DNA of 64,000 bases, from positions 310,001 to 374,000 of the forward strand of contig NZ_FOKW01000003.1 of NCBI RefSeq assembly GCF_900112205.1, read 5' to 3'. The notes under the pieces are model-generated. The model was not told the origin of the DNA and searched no databases. It saw only the letters and a program-made list of their open reading frames with translations. The stretch comes from Natronobacterium haloterrestre. Its GTDB lineage: Archaea > Halobacteriota > Halobacteria > Halobacteriales > Natrialbaceae. A program made the translations under genes and the position numbers. Below, piece after piece: positions 35,941-43,387 of the stretch; position 1 is the stretch's first letter, and each line of letters begins with the position of its first letter.

Positions 35941-35949
35941 TCGATCACC

Positions 35950-37317
35950 TCACCCCAGGTCGCAGGACGCGTCCTCGGCCGGAACCACGACCTCCTCTGC
36001 CGCGTAGGTCTCGACCGGTTCGCCCGGCATCACGGCCGCGTCCCAGGTGTCCTCGTACTCCTCGCTGGTCGGCACGGGCCAGGCGACCGTCATCTCGGAG
36101 GCAGCCTGGTTGTTGTGCTCCTGGAACGTGTACGCGTTCTCGCCTTTCGGCGTGTCCGTGACGGTCATCCCGTGCATGGCGTCGGCGATGTCCTCGCCCT
36201 CGGTCGACCCGCTCTCCTCGATCGCCTGGACGAGCGCCGACGCACCGACGAAGGTCCCGGCGCTGAACAGGTCCGGCACCTGGTCGTAGGCGTCGATGTG
36301 GAGATCGACGAACTCGTCGTTGATCGGGTTGTCGTACTGGTTCCAGTGGTACCGCGTCGTGAAGGGACCGAGCCCCGCGTCCTGAATGTCTTCGGCGGTG
36401 AAGTCCTCACCGAGGACCGCCTCGACCGTCTGCCCCGTGATCTGGGTCGTGACGAGCGCGGCGAACCCGCCGAAGGCCTGAATCTCGTCGTAGGACATCG
36501 CCGTCGGGAGGAACTCCGGCAGTGTGATGAACGTGAACCCGCCGACGACGCCGTCGGCACCCTGCTCGACGGCCTCGTCGAACATCCCCTCGAACTCGCT
36601 GTAGCCGGCCTCGACGAACCGCGGCTCGAGGACCTCGACGCCCTGGTTCTCGAGGACCTCCTGGTAGTTGTTCGCGACGCCTTCGCCGAACGCGCCCTCC
36701 GCGGCGAAGATCGCGACCGTCGAGACGTCGCCCTGTTCGGCGACGTATCTCCCGCCGGCGCGTGCGTCCATCGCCGTGTGTTCGCTCGCGCGGAACGCGA
36801 GGTCGTGACAGTGCTCGCTCGAGACGGTGATATCACCGTCCGCGGCCGGACCGATGATGAATGGCACGTCCGCCTCGTCGACGACGTTCGGGATGATCCG
36901 CCGGGCCGAGTCCGACGACGACGCGCCAAAGAGAAGGTCGACGTCTTCGTCCACGACGAGGCTCTCCGCGACGTTCTGAGCCGTCTCCGGATTGAACTCC
37001 GTGTCCTCGACGATGATCTCGAACGTCGGTCCGTCGTCGGGGTCGAGTTCGTACGACCCCGTCGTCATGTCTTCGATCGGATCGACCCCGTACTTGTACG
37101 CCAGCCCGGAGTAGAACCCCATCAGGCTGATCTGTCCGTAGTACTCGAGTTCGCCCGACACCGGCTGCAACGCGCCGATCGTTATCGTTTCGTCTTCCGG
37201 GTCGCCGCCCGCCTGTCCCCCTTGCTCGTCGAGACAGCCGGCGAGTCCACCGAGGCCGACCGCGGTCAGTGCACCCGTTCGCTTCAGCGCCCCACGTCGA
37301 GTGGTATTATATCCCAT
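35950..37317 (-). CDS. livJ: Liv-type substrate-binding lipoprotein
   Basis: 455-residue extracellular binding protein. The Tat signal TTRRGALKRTG leads to lipobox AGC (Cys28), then an acidic linker and a two-lobe periplasmic-binding fold of the amino acid/amide class (ITIGALQPVSGELEYYG, GPAADGDITVSS). It captures ligand for LivHMGF. The ligand need not be an amino acid; the flanking CoA ligase, hydrolase and KAS III-like genes favour a carboxylate or amide. First gene of the operon, behind a strong palindromic operator. Confidence 0.9.
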   Translation of the reverse strand: MGYNTTRRGALKRTGALTAVGLGGLAGCLDEQGGQAGGDPEDETITIGALQPVSGELEYYGQISLMGFYSGLAYKYGVDPIEDMTTGSYELDPDDGPTFEIIVEDTEFNPETAQNVAESLVVDEDVDLLFGASSSDSARRIIPNVVDEADVPFIIGPAADGDITVSSEHCHDLAFRASEHTAMDARAGGRYVAEQGDVSTVAIFAAEGAFGEGVANNYQEVLENQGVEVLEPRFVEAGYSEFEGMFDEAVEQGADGVVGGFTFITLPEFLPTAMSYDEIQAFGGFAALVTTQITGQTVEAVLGEDFTAEDIQDAGLGPFTTRYHWNQYDNPINDEFVDLHIDAYDQVPDLFSAGTFVGASALVQAIEESGSTEGEDIADAMHGMTVTDTPKGENAYTFQEHNNQAASEMTVAWPVPTSEEYEDTWDAAVMPGEPVETYAAEEVVVPAEDASCDLG

Positions 37318-37336
37318 ACTAAGCATAGGATGTGTT

Positions 37337-37373
37337 TATACCAACAATATTGGATGGGTTGGTATACCAACCC
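37337..37373. promoter_or_regulatory. Palindromic operator at the Liv-type operon promoter
   Basis: GGGTTGGTATACCAACCC (37356-37373) is a perfect 18-base palindrome. A further half-site, TATACCAAC, lies at 37337-37345, and CCAA...TTGG (37341-37353) links the two. The array is 20-56 bases upstream of the binding-protein ATG, overlapping the expected TATA region. Confidence 0.7.
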
Positions 37374-37457
37374 GAGGACGATAGTGGCCGGATCCACGTC
37401 TGAACGATCGAGTTAGGCGCCTAAAACAGGCCGAAAGTACCTCTCCGGCCGTTCGAT

Positions 37458-38159
37458 CTACTCGACGGACTCGAGTGCCTCGACGACCCGCCGGAGAATC
37501 TTCCGTTCGGCCCGACGAACGTTCTTCGAGACGGCGGTATCGGAGATGTCGAACTCGTTGGCGAGCATCTGCAGCGTGGCACCCCGGGGCTGATCGAAGT
37601 ACCCCTTCTCTGCCGCGACCCGCAGCGTATCACGTTCGACCGTCGAGAGTTCCCGACACCCCTCGAGTAGTTCGCGGGCGGCCTCGGCGTGTTCCAGGAC
37701 GTCGCCCCCGGCGTCGAACGCCATGACTTCCCGGCTTTCGAGCGAGTACTCGTTGTTTCGCTCGAGTTCCGCGAGCGCGGCGTCGGCGTCCCGCTCGTCG
37801 TCGAATCCGATATCCCAGCGTTCGCTTCCGTCCTGGATGTGGAACGGCCCCGTGATGTAGCCGCCGTTGGCCCTGATCGTCGCCATCGCGTCGGTCTCGT
37901 CGATAACCGTCTTGATCACCGCCCGCTCCTCCCGTTTCTTGAAGAGGTCACAGGAACGCATGGTCGGGTGCTCCTGGACAGCCGACAGCCCCGACTCGAG
38001 GACGGACCTGTCCTCCCCCTCCACGATCATCCGCGTCTCGAGTTCCCGACTGTGGCGGTCGAACTCCCACTGGAGCGTCGAGAACGACACGTCGTGATCG
38101 TCCGTCGTGTCGATGAACGGGCAGTCGTACTGCTCCATGTCCAGCGTAAGGTCGATCAT
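37458..38159 (-). CDS. Bat-type HTH transcriptional regulator
   Basis: 233 residues. The C-terminal about 60 form the HTH_10/bacterio-opsin-activator DNA-binding domain: ELSTVERDTLRVAAEKGYF, then LQMLANEFDISDTAVSKNVRRAERKI. The N-terminal 165 residues are the sensor-like region common to these haloarchaeal regulators (FDRHSRELETRMIVEG, IKTVIDETDAMATIRANGGYI). The ATG giving MIDLTLDMEQYD is preferred over one 27 codons upstream. Located between the CoA ligase and the transporter, it is the likely local regulator; no ligand is predictable. Confidence 0.82.
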   Translation of the reverse strand: MIDLTLDMEQYDCPFIDTTDDHDVSFSTLQWEFDRHSRELETRMIVEGEDRSVLESGLSAVQEHPTMRSCDLFKKREERAVIKTVIDETDAMATIRANGGYITGPFHIQDGSERWDIGFDDERDADAALAELERNNEYSLESREVMAFDAGGDVLEHAEAARELLEGCRELSTVERDTLRVAAEKGYFDQPRGATLQMLANEFDISDTAVSKNVRRAERKILRRVVEALESVE

Positions 38160-38226
38160 GAACGATCCTGTCGTTCGTCCCGACTTTGATATGTCACCAC
38201 TTGCCTCTGTCGGTGGGTCGACGGCG

Positions 38227-39801
38227 TCACTCCGGCTCACCTCCGTACCGATCCTTGACGGTCGCCCGGTCGAGCTTCGAGGGGCCGCTCGTCGGCATCT
38301 CGTCGACGAACTCGAGGTACTTCGGGATCTTGAATCGGGCGAGGCGGCCGTCGAGGTAGGCCTCGAGTTCCCGCAGGGTCAGCGGTGCCCCGTCTTCGGT
38401 CTCGGCGTCCTCGGCCGGTTCGACGACGGCCTTCCCGACCGTCCCCCACTGGTCGTCGGGGACGCCGATGACGAGGACTTCGGCGACGGCGGGGTGGTCC
38501 GCGATCTCGTCCTCGACCTCGGGCGGGTAGACGTTCTCCCCGCCGCTGATGAACATGTTCTTCTTCCGACCCTCGATGTGGTAGAAGCCGTCATCGTCCC
38601 GCCGGGCCAGATCGCCCGTCGAGACCCAGCCGTCGGCGAACGTCTCCTCGCCCTCGCCCGAGTCGCCCCAGTAGCCCGCCGCGGCGTGGGGGCCGGCGAG
38701 TTCGAGTTCGCCGATCTCACCCGTCTCGAGCGGCCGTCCGTCGTCGTCGACGACGCGGACGTCCGTGTGCATCACGGGCTTGCCGACGCTCGCGACCTTC
38801 TCGTTGTCCCACTCGTCGGGCATCGCGAAGTTGTTCGGCCCGCACTCGGTCAGCCCGTACCCCTGCGAGAACTCGACGCCGCGGTTTCGCCACGCGCGGA
38901 CGATCGCATCCCGGCAGGGACCCCCGCCGCTCTTGACGAAGCGAAGCGTCGACAGGTCCGCTCGCTCCCAGTCGTCGTGGCGGGCCATCGTCCGCAACAC
39001 CGCCGGGACCGCGACGAGCACCGTCGCACCGTGGCGATCGATCTGCTCCAGGACGCGGTCGGGTTCGACCTCGCGGTCGATGAGCAGCGTCCCACCCATG
39101 TTGAAAAACGGGAGCGTGAGGACGTTCCAGCCGCCCGTGTGGAAAATCGGGAACACCATCGGGGCGACGTCGTCGGGCCGCAGTCCCCAGGCCGTGATCG
39201 TGTTGAACGAGTTCCAGTAGATCGAGCCGTGGGTGATCGTCGTCTCCTTGGGCGTCCCCGTCGAACCGCCAGTGTGCAACAGGAGGTGGGGGTCCGAGAG
39301 CGACCGCTCGGCGGTTTCGACCGGAGTCCCGTCGTCCGGCATACGATCGGCATACAGGTCCCAGCCGCCCGCGATCTCGTCCGCCGCCAGTTCGAAGACG
39401 ATCGGATCGACGTCGGCCCGGGCCAGCGCGTGCTCGATCCGCTCGACGAACGGCGACTCGATGACCAGCAGCCGCGGCTCGACGAGATCCAGCAACTCGG
39501 CCAGTTCCGGCGGCGCGAGCCGATAGGACAGCGGCGCGAGGATCGCACCCAGCTTTCCAGTCGCGAAGAACAGGTCGAACGCCTCGACCCGGTTCCGGGA
39601 GACGACGGCGACCCGTTCACCCTCGTCGACACCGATCGACTCGAGCAGTCGCGCCGTCGCGTTGGCCCGTTCGTCGAGGTCGGCGTAAGTGTACGCTTCA
39701 CCCTCGGTCTCGTCGATCACCGCGGTCCGGCCCGGCGACAGCGACGCCCGGCGCCCGCTCCAGTCGCCGACCCACTCGTAGGGATCGGACCCCCAGTTCA
39801 T
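38227..39801 (-). CDS. AMP-forming acyl-CoA synthetase
   Basis: Adenylate-forming ligase of 524 residues that converts a carboxylic acid to its CoA thioester with ATP. It has the P-loop-like HTGGSTGTPKETTITHGS, the Y-G-L-T-E motif SQGYGLTECG, the WVSTGDLARRDDDGFYHIEGR segment and the C-terminal catalytic lysine region SGPSKLDR. Specificity is probably medium/long-chain or aromatic acid and cannot be fixed. Its ATG overlaps the hydrolase stop by four bases (ATGA), so the two form an operon. Confidence 0.9.
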   Translation of the reverse strand: MNWGSDPYEWVGDWSGRRASLSPGRTAVIDETEGEAYTYADLDERANATARLLESIGVDEGERVAVVSRNRVEAFDLFFATGKLGAILAPLSYRLAPPELAELLDLVEPRLLVIESPFVERIEHALARADVDPIVFELAADEIAGGWDLYADRMPDDGTPVETAERSLSDPHLLLHTGGSTGTPKETTITHGSIYWNSFNTITAWGLRPDDVAPMVFPIFHTGGWNVLTLPFFNMGGTLLIDREVEPDRVLEQIDRHGATVLVAVPAVLRTMARHDDWERADLSTLRFVKSGGGPCRDAIVRAWRNRGVEFSQGYGLTECGPNNFAMPDEWDNEKVASVGKPVMHTDVRVVDDDGRPLETGEIGELELAGPHAAAGYWGDSGEGEETFADGWVSTGDLARRDDDGFYHIEGRKKNMFISGGENVYPPEVEDEIADHPAVAEVLVIGVPDDQWGTVGKAVVEPAEDAETEDGAPLTLRELEAYLDGRLARFKIPKYLEFVDEMPTSGPSKLDRATVKDRYGGEPE

Positions 39802-40622
39802 GCGCGACCCTCCTCGAGGGGGTGTCGCGACAGGAACTCGCGGAGCCGCTCGTTGACCCACGCCGACTCCTCGATGAAAAAGAGGTGGGGACCGCCCTCA
39901 CATAGCGCGAGCGAGGCGTCGGGGAGCCGCTCGGCCAGCAGTTCCGCGTTCTCGACGGGGACGACCCGATCCTCGGTCCCGTGGAGGACCAGGGCCGGCA
40001 CCTCGAGGTCGGAAACGCGGTCGCTCTCGTCGAACGCCTCCACCGCCGCGGCCTGGGCGGCACGGGGCTCCTCGTCGGCGTCGCTCTCGAGCCGCCAGTC
40101 GACGATCCGGTCGACCAGATCCGGGTTCTCGTCGTAGAATCCGTCGGAAACGGCCGGTTCCATCCGGTAACGGATCGTCTCGCGCTCGTCTGCCCCCTCG
40201 GGAACGTCGAGCAGGCGTTGCTGGGTCCTCTCGGGGACCGGCTCGGCCTCCGGCCCGCCGGGACTCGTACAGAGCAGGGAGATCGTCGCTGCCCGATCGT
40301 ACTCGAGCGCGTACGTCTGGGCGATCATTCCGCCCATGCTCGCGCCGACGACGTGAGCTTCCTCGACGCCGACGTCGGCGAGGACGGCCTCGAGGTCGGC
40401 CGCCATCCCCTCGATCGTGTACGGGCCCGACGGCGCGTCGGACTCGCCGGTTCCCCGGTTGTCGGGCAGGATCGTCCGGTATTCCTCGGAGAGTACGCGT
40501 CGCTGCCAGCGCCACATCCATCGCCCGTACCCGAGGCCTTCGACGAAGACCACCGGCTCGCCGTCGGCAGGGCCGTCGACCTCGTAGGCGATCGAGGTTC
40601 CGTCCCTGTTAGCTGTTGGCAT
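39798..40622 (-). CDS. Alpha/beta hydrolase
   Basis: 274 residues of the alpha/beta hydrolase fold. Nucleophile elbow GASMGG, catalytic acid in HGTEDRVVP and His in EGGPHLFF are all in place. It opens with DGTSIAYEVDGPADGEPVVFVEGLGYGRW, the HG-type oxyanion region. Similar proteins include 3-oxoadipate enol-lactonase and other ester/lactone hydrolases. Coupled to an acyl-CoA synthetase, it may release the carboxylate that is then activated. Confidence 0.85.
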   Translation of the reverse strand: MPTANRDGTSIAYEVDGPADGEPVVFVEGLGYGRWMWRWQRRVLSEEYRTILPDNRGTGESDAPSGPYTIEGMAADLEAVLADVGVEEAHVVGASMGGMIAQTYALEYDRAATISLLCTSPGGPEAEPVPERTQQRLLDVPEGADERETIRYRMEPAVSDGFYDENPDLVDRIVDWRLESDADEEPRAAQAAAVEAFDESDRVSDLEVPALVLHGTEDRVVPVENAELLAERLPDASLALCEGGPHLFFIEESAWVNERLREFLSRHPLEEGRA

Positions 40623-40701
40623 ACCTTATACTGTGCAAGGACGTTCAAAGTATTACGGCGTTCGAGTATCAACCCCGGCAGAACAGCGCGGCCAAACCGA
40701 T

Positions 40702-41616
40702 TCAGACCAGAACCCGCTCGAGGTCGACGACGACGCCCGACCCGGCGTCTGCCGGGCCGACGAACTCGCCGAGACAGACCGCCGCGCCGTCTGGCGTGTA
40801 ACAGGCGACCAGTTCGCCGGACTCGATGCCGTCGTCGACTTCGATGACGCCGGGCGCGTAGACCGGCGCGCCCTCGGCGACTTCGCGGGCCGCGCTCGGC
40901 GCGATCGAAACCCCGGGAATACCCTCGAGGATGCGCTCGGCGGGGTCGACGACCTCGTACAGGGGTTCGGGGTCGTCGTCCTCGACCCAGAACGCCAGCG
41001 CGTCGAGGAACTCCTGGGCCGAGTGGAGGTCGCGATCGTCGAACGACGACGTCGCCGACCGCCGCAGATCGCCCATGTGAGCCCCCGTTCCAAGCGCCAG
41101 CCCCAGGTCGTGACAGAGTTTACGGACGTAGGTCCCGCTCTCGCACTCGATTCGGAGCAACAGCCGGCGGTCCTCGGCCTCGAGTACCTCGAGATCGTAC
41201 AGTTCCCGTACGCGCAGGCGGCGGGCGACCGCGCTCTTGCGCGGCGGTTTCTGGTAGATCGGCCCCTCGAACTCCGCGACGATCGACTCGGCGTCGGCCG
41301 GCACCGACCCGTGACACTCGAGGACGGCGACGTACTCCTTGGGCCCCTCGAGGAAGACCTGTGCGAGGCGGGTCGCGTCGCCGAGCATGACCGGGAGACA
41401 GCCCGTGACCTTGGGGTCGAGCGTCCCGGCGTGGGCGGCCCGATCGATCGACGCCTCGAGGCCGCGGTCCGCGAGCGTCCCGTCGACGGCGTCCCGCAGC
41501 CAGCCACTCACCTGGTGGGAGGACGGCCCAGGGGGTTTGTCGAGGTTGACGACGCCGAACGTCAGCAGGTCCGCGGGCGAGCGCTCGTCGGGTGGGTCGC
41601 GGAGGTCGCGCGTCAT
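40702..41616 (-). CDS. cbf5: Cbf5/TruB-family tRNA/rRNA pseudouridine synthase
   Basis: Catalytic subunit of the archaeal H/ACA sRNP, 304 residues. The catalytic aspartate is Asp67 in AHAGTLDPKVTGCLPV. The PUA domain occupies the last about 70 residues. The N-terminal NLDKPPGPSSHQVSGW motif is family-typical. It follows cmk with a 5-base gap in the archaeal order adk, DUF106, cmk, cbf5, and works with Nop10, Gar1 and L7Ae, none in the window. Confidence 0.95.
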   Translation of the reverse strand: MTRDLRDPPDERSPADLLTFGVVNLDKPPGPSSHQVSGWLRDAVDGTLADRGLEASIDRAAHAGTLDPKVTGCLPVMLGDATRLAQVFLEGPKEYVAVLECHGSVPADAESIVAEFEGPIYQKPPRKSAVARRLRVRELYDLEVLEAEDRRLLLRIECESGTYVRKLCHDLGLALGTGAHMGDLRRSATSSFDDRDLHSAQEFLDALAFWVEDDDPEPLYEVVDPAERILEGIPGVSIAPSAAREVAEGAPVYAPGVIEVDDGIESGELVACYTPDGAAVCLGEFVGPADAGSGVVVDLERVLV

Positions 41617-41621
41617 CGGAA

Positions 41622-42197
41622 TCAGAACTCGTACTCGAGGTCGATCCGGGCTTTCCCTTCGTCGCCGTCGGGATCGTACTCCTCGACCGCCGTGACGAGC
41701 ATATCGAGCACCGCGTCGGGTTCCCAGCGCGCCGTGTTCACGGAGAGATCGTAGATCGTCAGGTCGCGAATATCGATTCCGTAGTACTCCTCGTAGCGCT
41801 GGGCCTCGCTCGCTTCGCGGGCCTTGGTCTCCTCGGTCGCACGGACGGGATCCTTGTCCTCGCGCTCGGCGATCCGCTCGCCGCGGACCCGCGCCGGCGC
41901 GTCGAGCCAGAACCGGAAATCGGCCTGGTCGCCGGCCAGCCAGCCGGCGAGTCGTGACTCGAGGACGAGGTCGTCCTCCTCGAGGGCGATTTCGCGGAGC
42001 CGACGGTCGAGATCGCGATCGATCTCGTCGTTCTCCTCGGCGAGTTTGTTGAACTCGAGGGGTGTGTAGCCCCGTTCGTCGGCCAGTTCGCGGAAGATGT
42101 CGCCGCCGCTGACGTGGTCCAGGTCGAAAGCGTCGGCGAGCAGCTCCGCTGTCGTGCTCTTCCCGCTTCCTGGCGGGCCGGAGACGGTCAGTAACAT
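41622..42197 (-). CDS. cmk: Archaeal cytidylate kinase
   Basis: 191-residue nucleoside monophosphate kinase that phosphorylates CMP/dCMP. Walker A is GPPGSGKST (7-15), followed by SGGDIFREL typical of archaeal CMK; the lid segment is in [12 protein letters not shown]. Length is normal for the archaeal family. It sits between DUF106 and cbf5. Confidence 0.93.
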   Translation of the reverse strand: MLLTVSGPPGSGKSTTAELLADAFDLDHVSGGDIFRELADERGYTPLEFNKLAEENDEIDRDLDRRLREIALEEDDLVLESRLAGWLAGDQADFRFWLDAPARVRGERIAEREDKDPVRATEETKAREASEAQRYEEYYGIDIRDLTIYDLSVNTARWEPDAVLDMLVTAVEEYDPDGDEGKARIDLEYEF

Positions 42198-42298
42198 ATC
42201 CGATCTGCGACGTGGCGGCTAAAAGGGGTTTTGAAACGGGCGGCAGGTCACACCCTCCGGCCGTCGGGTCACGCCGTCATCGTGAGGGGGACACGGTT

Positions 42299-42322
42299 CC
42301 GGTGCCGGTGCCGGTGCCGGTG
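42299..42322. repeat. CCGGTG hexamer tandem repeat
   Basis: Four perfect copies of CCGGTG lie in the short gap between cmk and the DUF106 gene. No coding or regulatory role is visible. Confidence 0.8.
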
Positions 42323-42331
42323 TCGGACCGA

Positions 42332-43276
42332 TCAGGTCGGCGTCATATCGATGTTCAGCGACTTCCGGAGCAACTGCGTGAAACCCATCGAGCACAGGAA
42401 GTACCAGACGATCCACGCCCACATCGGCCCGAGCAGGCGCTCGTCCAGCGAAACTTCACCAGCGATGGGCATGATCATCCGCATCTCCGCGTCGGGGACC
42501 TCCCCGGTGAGGATGTTCCAGTACATCCACAGGAACAGCGGGATGGTAAACAGCATGATCCAGACCATCGGGCGGAACTGCTCTTTGAACATCCCGAGGT
42601 TGTCGGCCATCGCCTCCATCTGCTCCTCGCGAACCTCCTCGAGTTCGTTCTCGAGGCGTTCGATCTCGGCGTCGCTCGCACCGCGCTCTTCGGCCTCCTG
42701 TTTGCGCTCGCGGACGTTTTTCTGCTTTTCCTGCATGGCCTTCATCCGTTCCTGGTACTTGCCGATGATCTCGGGGTTCATCAGGTTCGCCTGCAGGAGC
42801 GTCGAGTACAGCCCCGTCAGCATCGCGACCGCGAGAATAACTGCGTAGAACGGCAGGGCAGCGTCTAGCGGTCCGAGGACCGTGTCGATCGCGCCGCCGA
42901 CCGTGTTTCGGACGGAGTCGAACCAGTACCCGATCATCAACAGGAGCGAGCCGACGCCGGCCATCTTGTCCCACTGTGACCACTGCGACTCCTCAGCGTC
43001 GACGTCGACATCGGGGACGTCGATCTCCTCGGCATCGCCGTCGAGAGCCTCGTCGTAGGCGTTCCGATCGGCGATCTCGAACCCCTCGTCGCCGTCGACC
43101 AACAATCCTTTCTCGATCAACCGGCCCCACTGCCCGCTCGTGAGCTCGTCGTTGACGTCTCCCCACTGAATCTCGCCGCCGTTCTCGTCGGCCGCCTCGC
43201 GGACCGCCTCGAGAGCGTCTGACATGGAGGCATCCTCGCGGACGAGGGCGTTGACCTTCTCGGCTGTACGCGTCAT
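42332..43276 (-). CDS. DUF106 membrane protein (EMC3/Oxa1-superfamily relative)
   Basis: 314 residues. An acidic N-terminal domain of about 100 residues is followed by a helix, a second helix ending LQANLMNPEIIGKYQERM, a charged cytoplasmic coiled coil (about 185-230), then two or three helices. This is the layout of archaeal DUF106 proteins, relatives of Get1/EMC3/YidC insertases that help insert membrane proteins. Conserved neighbour of adk and cmk in archaea; here adk is displaced by inserted genes. Confidence 0.88.
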   Translation of the reverse strand: MTRTAEKVNALVREDASMSDALEAVREAADENGGEIQWGDVNDELTSGQWGRLIEKGLLVDGDEGFEIADRNAYDEALDGDAEEIDVPDVDVDAEESQWSQWDKMAGVGSLLLMIGYWFDSVRNTVGGAIDTVLGPLDAALPFYAVILAVAMLTGLYSTLLQANLMNPEIIGKYQERMKAMQEKQKNVRERKQEAEERGASDAEIERLENELEEVREEQMEAMADNLGMFKEQFRPMVWIMLFTIPLFLWMYWNILTGEVPDAEMRMIMPIAGEVSLDERLLGPMWAWIVWYFLCSMGFTQLLRKSLNIDMTPT

Positions 43277-43352
43277 CTGGTGGAGCTAGTACACGTGCGG
43301 TATACAAGTGTTTATCTTCGGAGACCAGTCCAGATAAGTAGCTTCCCCCCAA

Positions 43353-43360
43353 CATTTAAT
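43353..43360 (+). promoter_or_regulatory. TATA box of the pilin-like surface protein gene
   Basis: TTTAATAT lies 28-35 bases before the ATG at 43388 within an AT-rich tract unusual for this genome. Confidence 0.45.
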
Positions 43361-43387
43361 ATCTTCATCCATATACTATATGAAATA

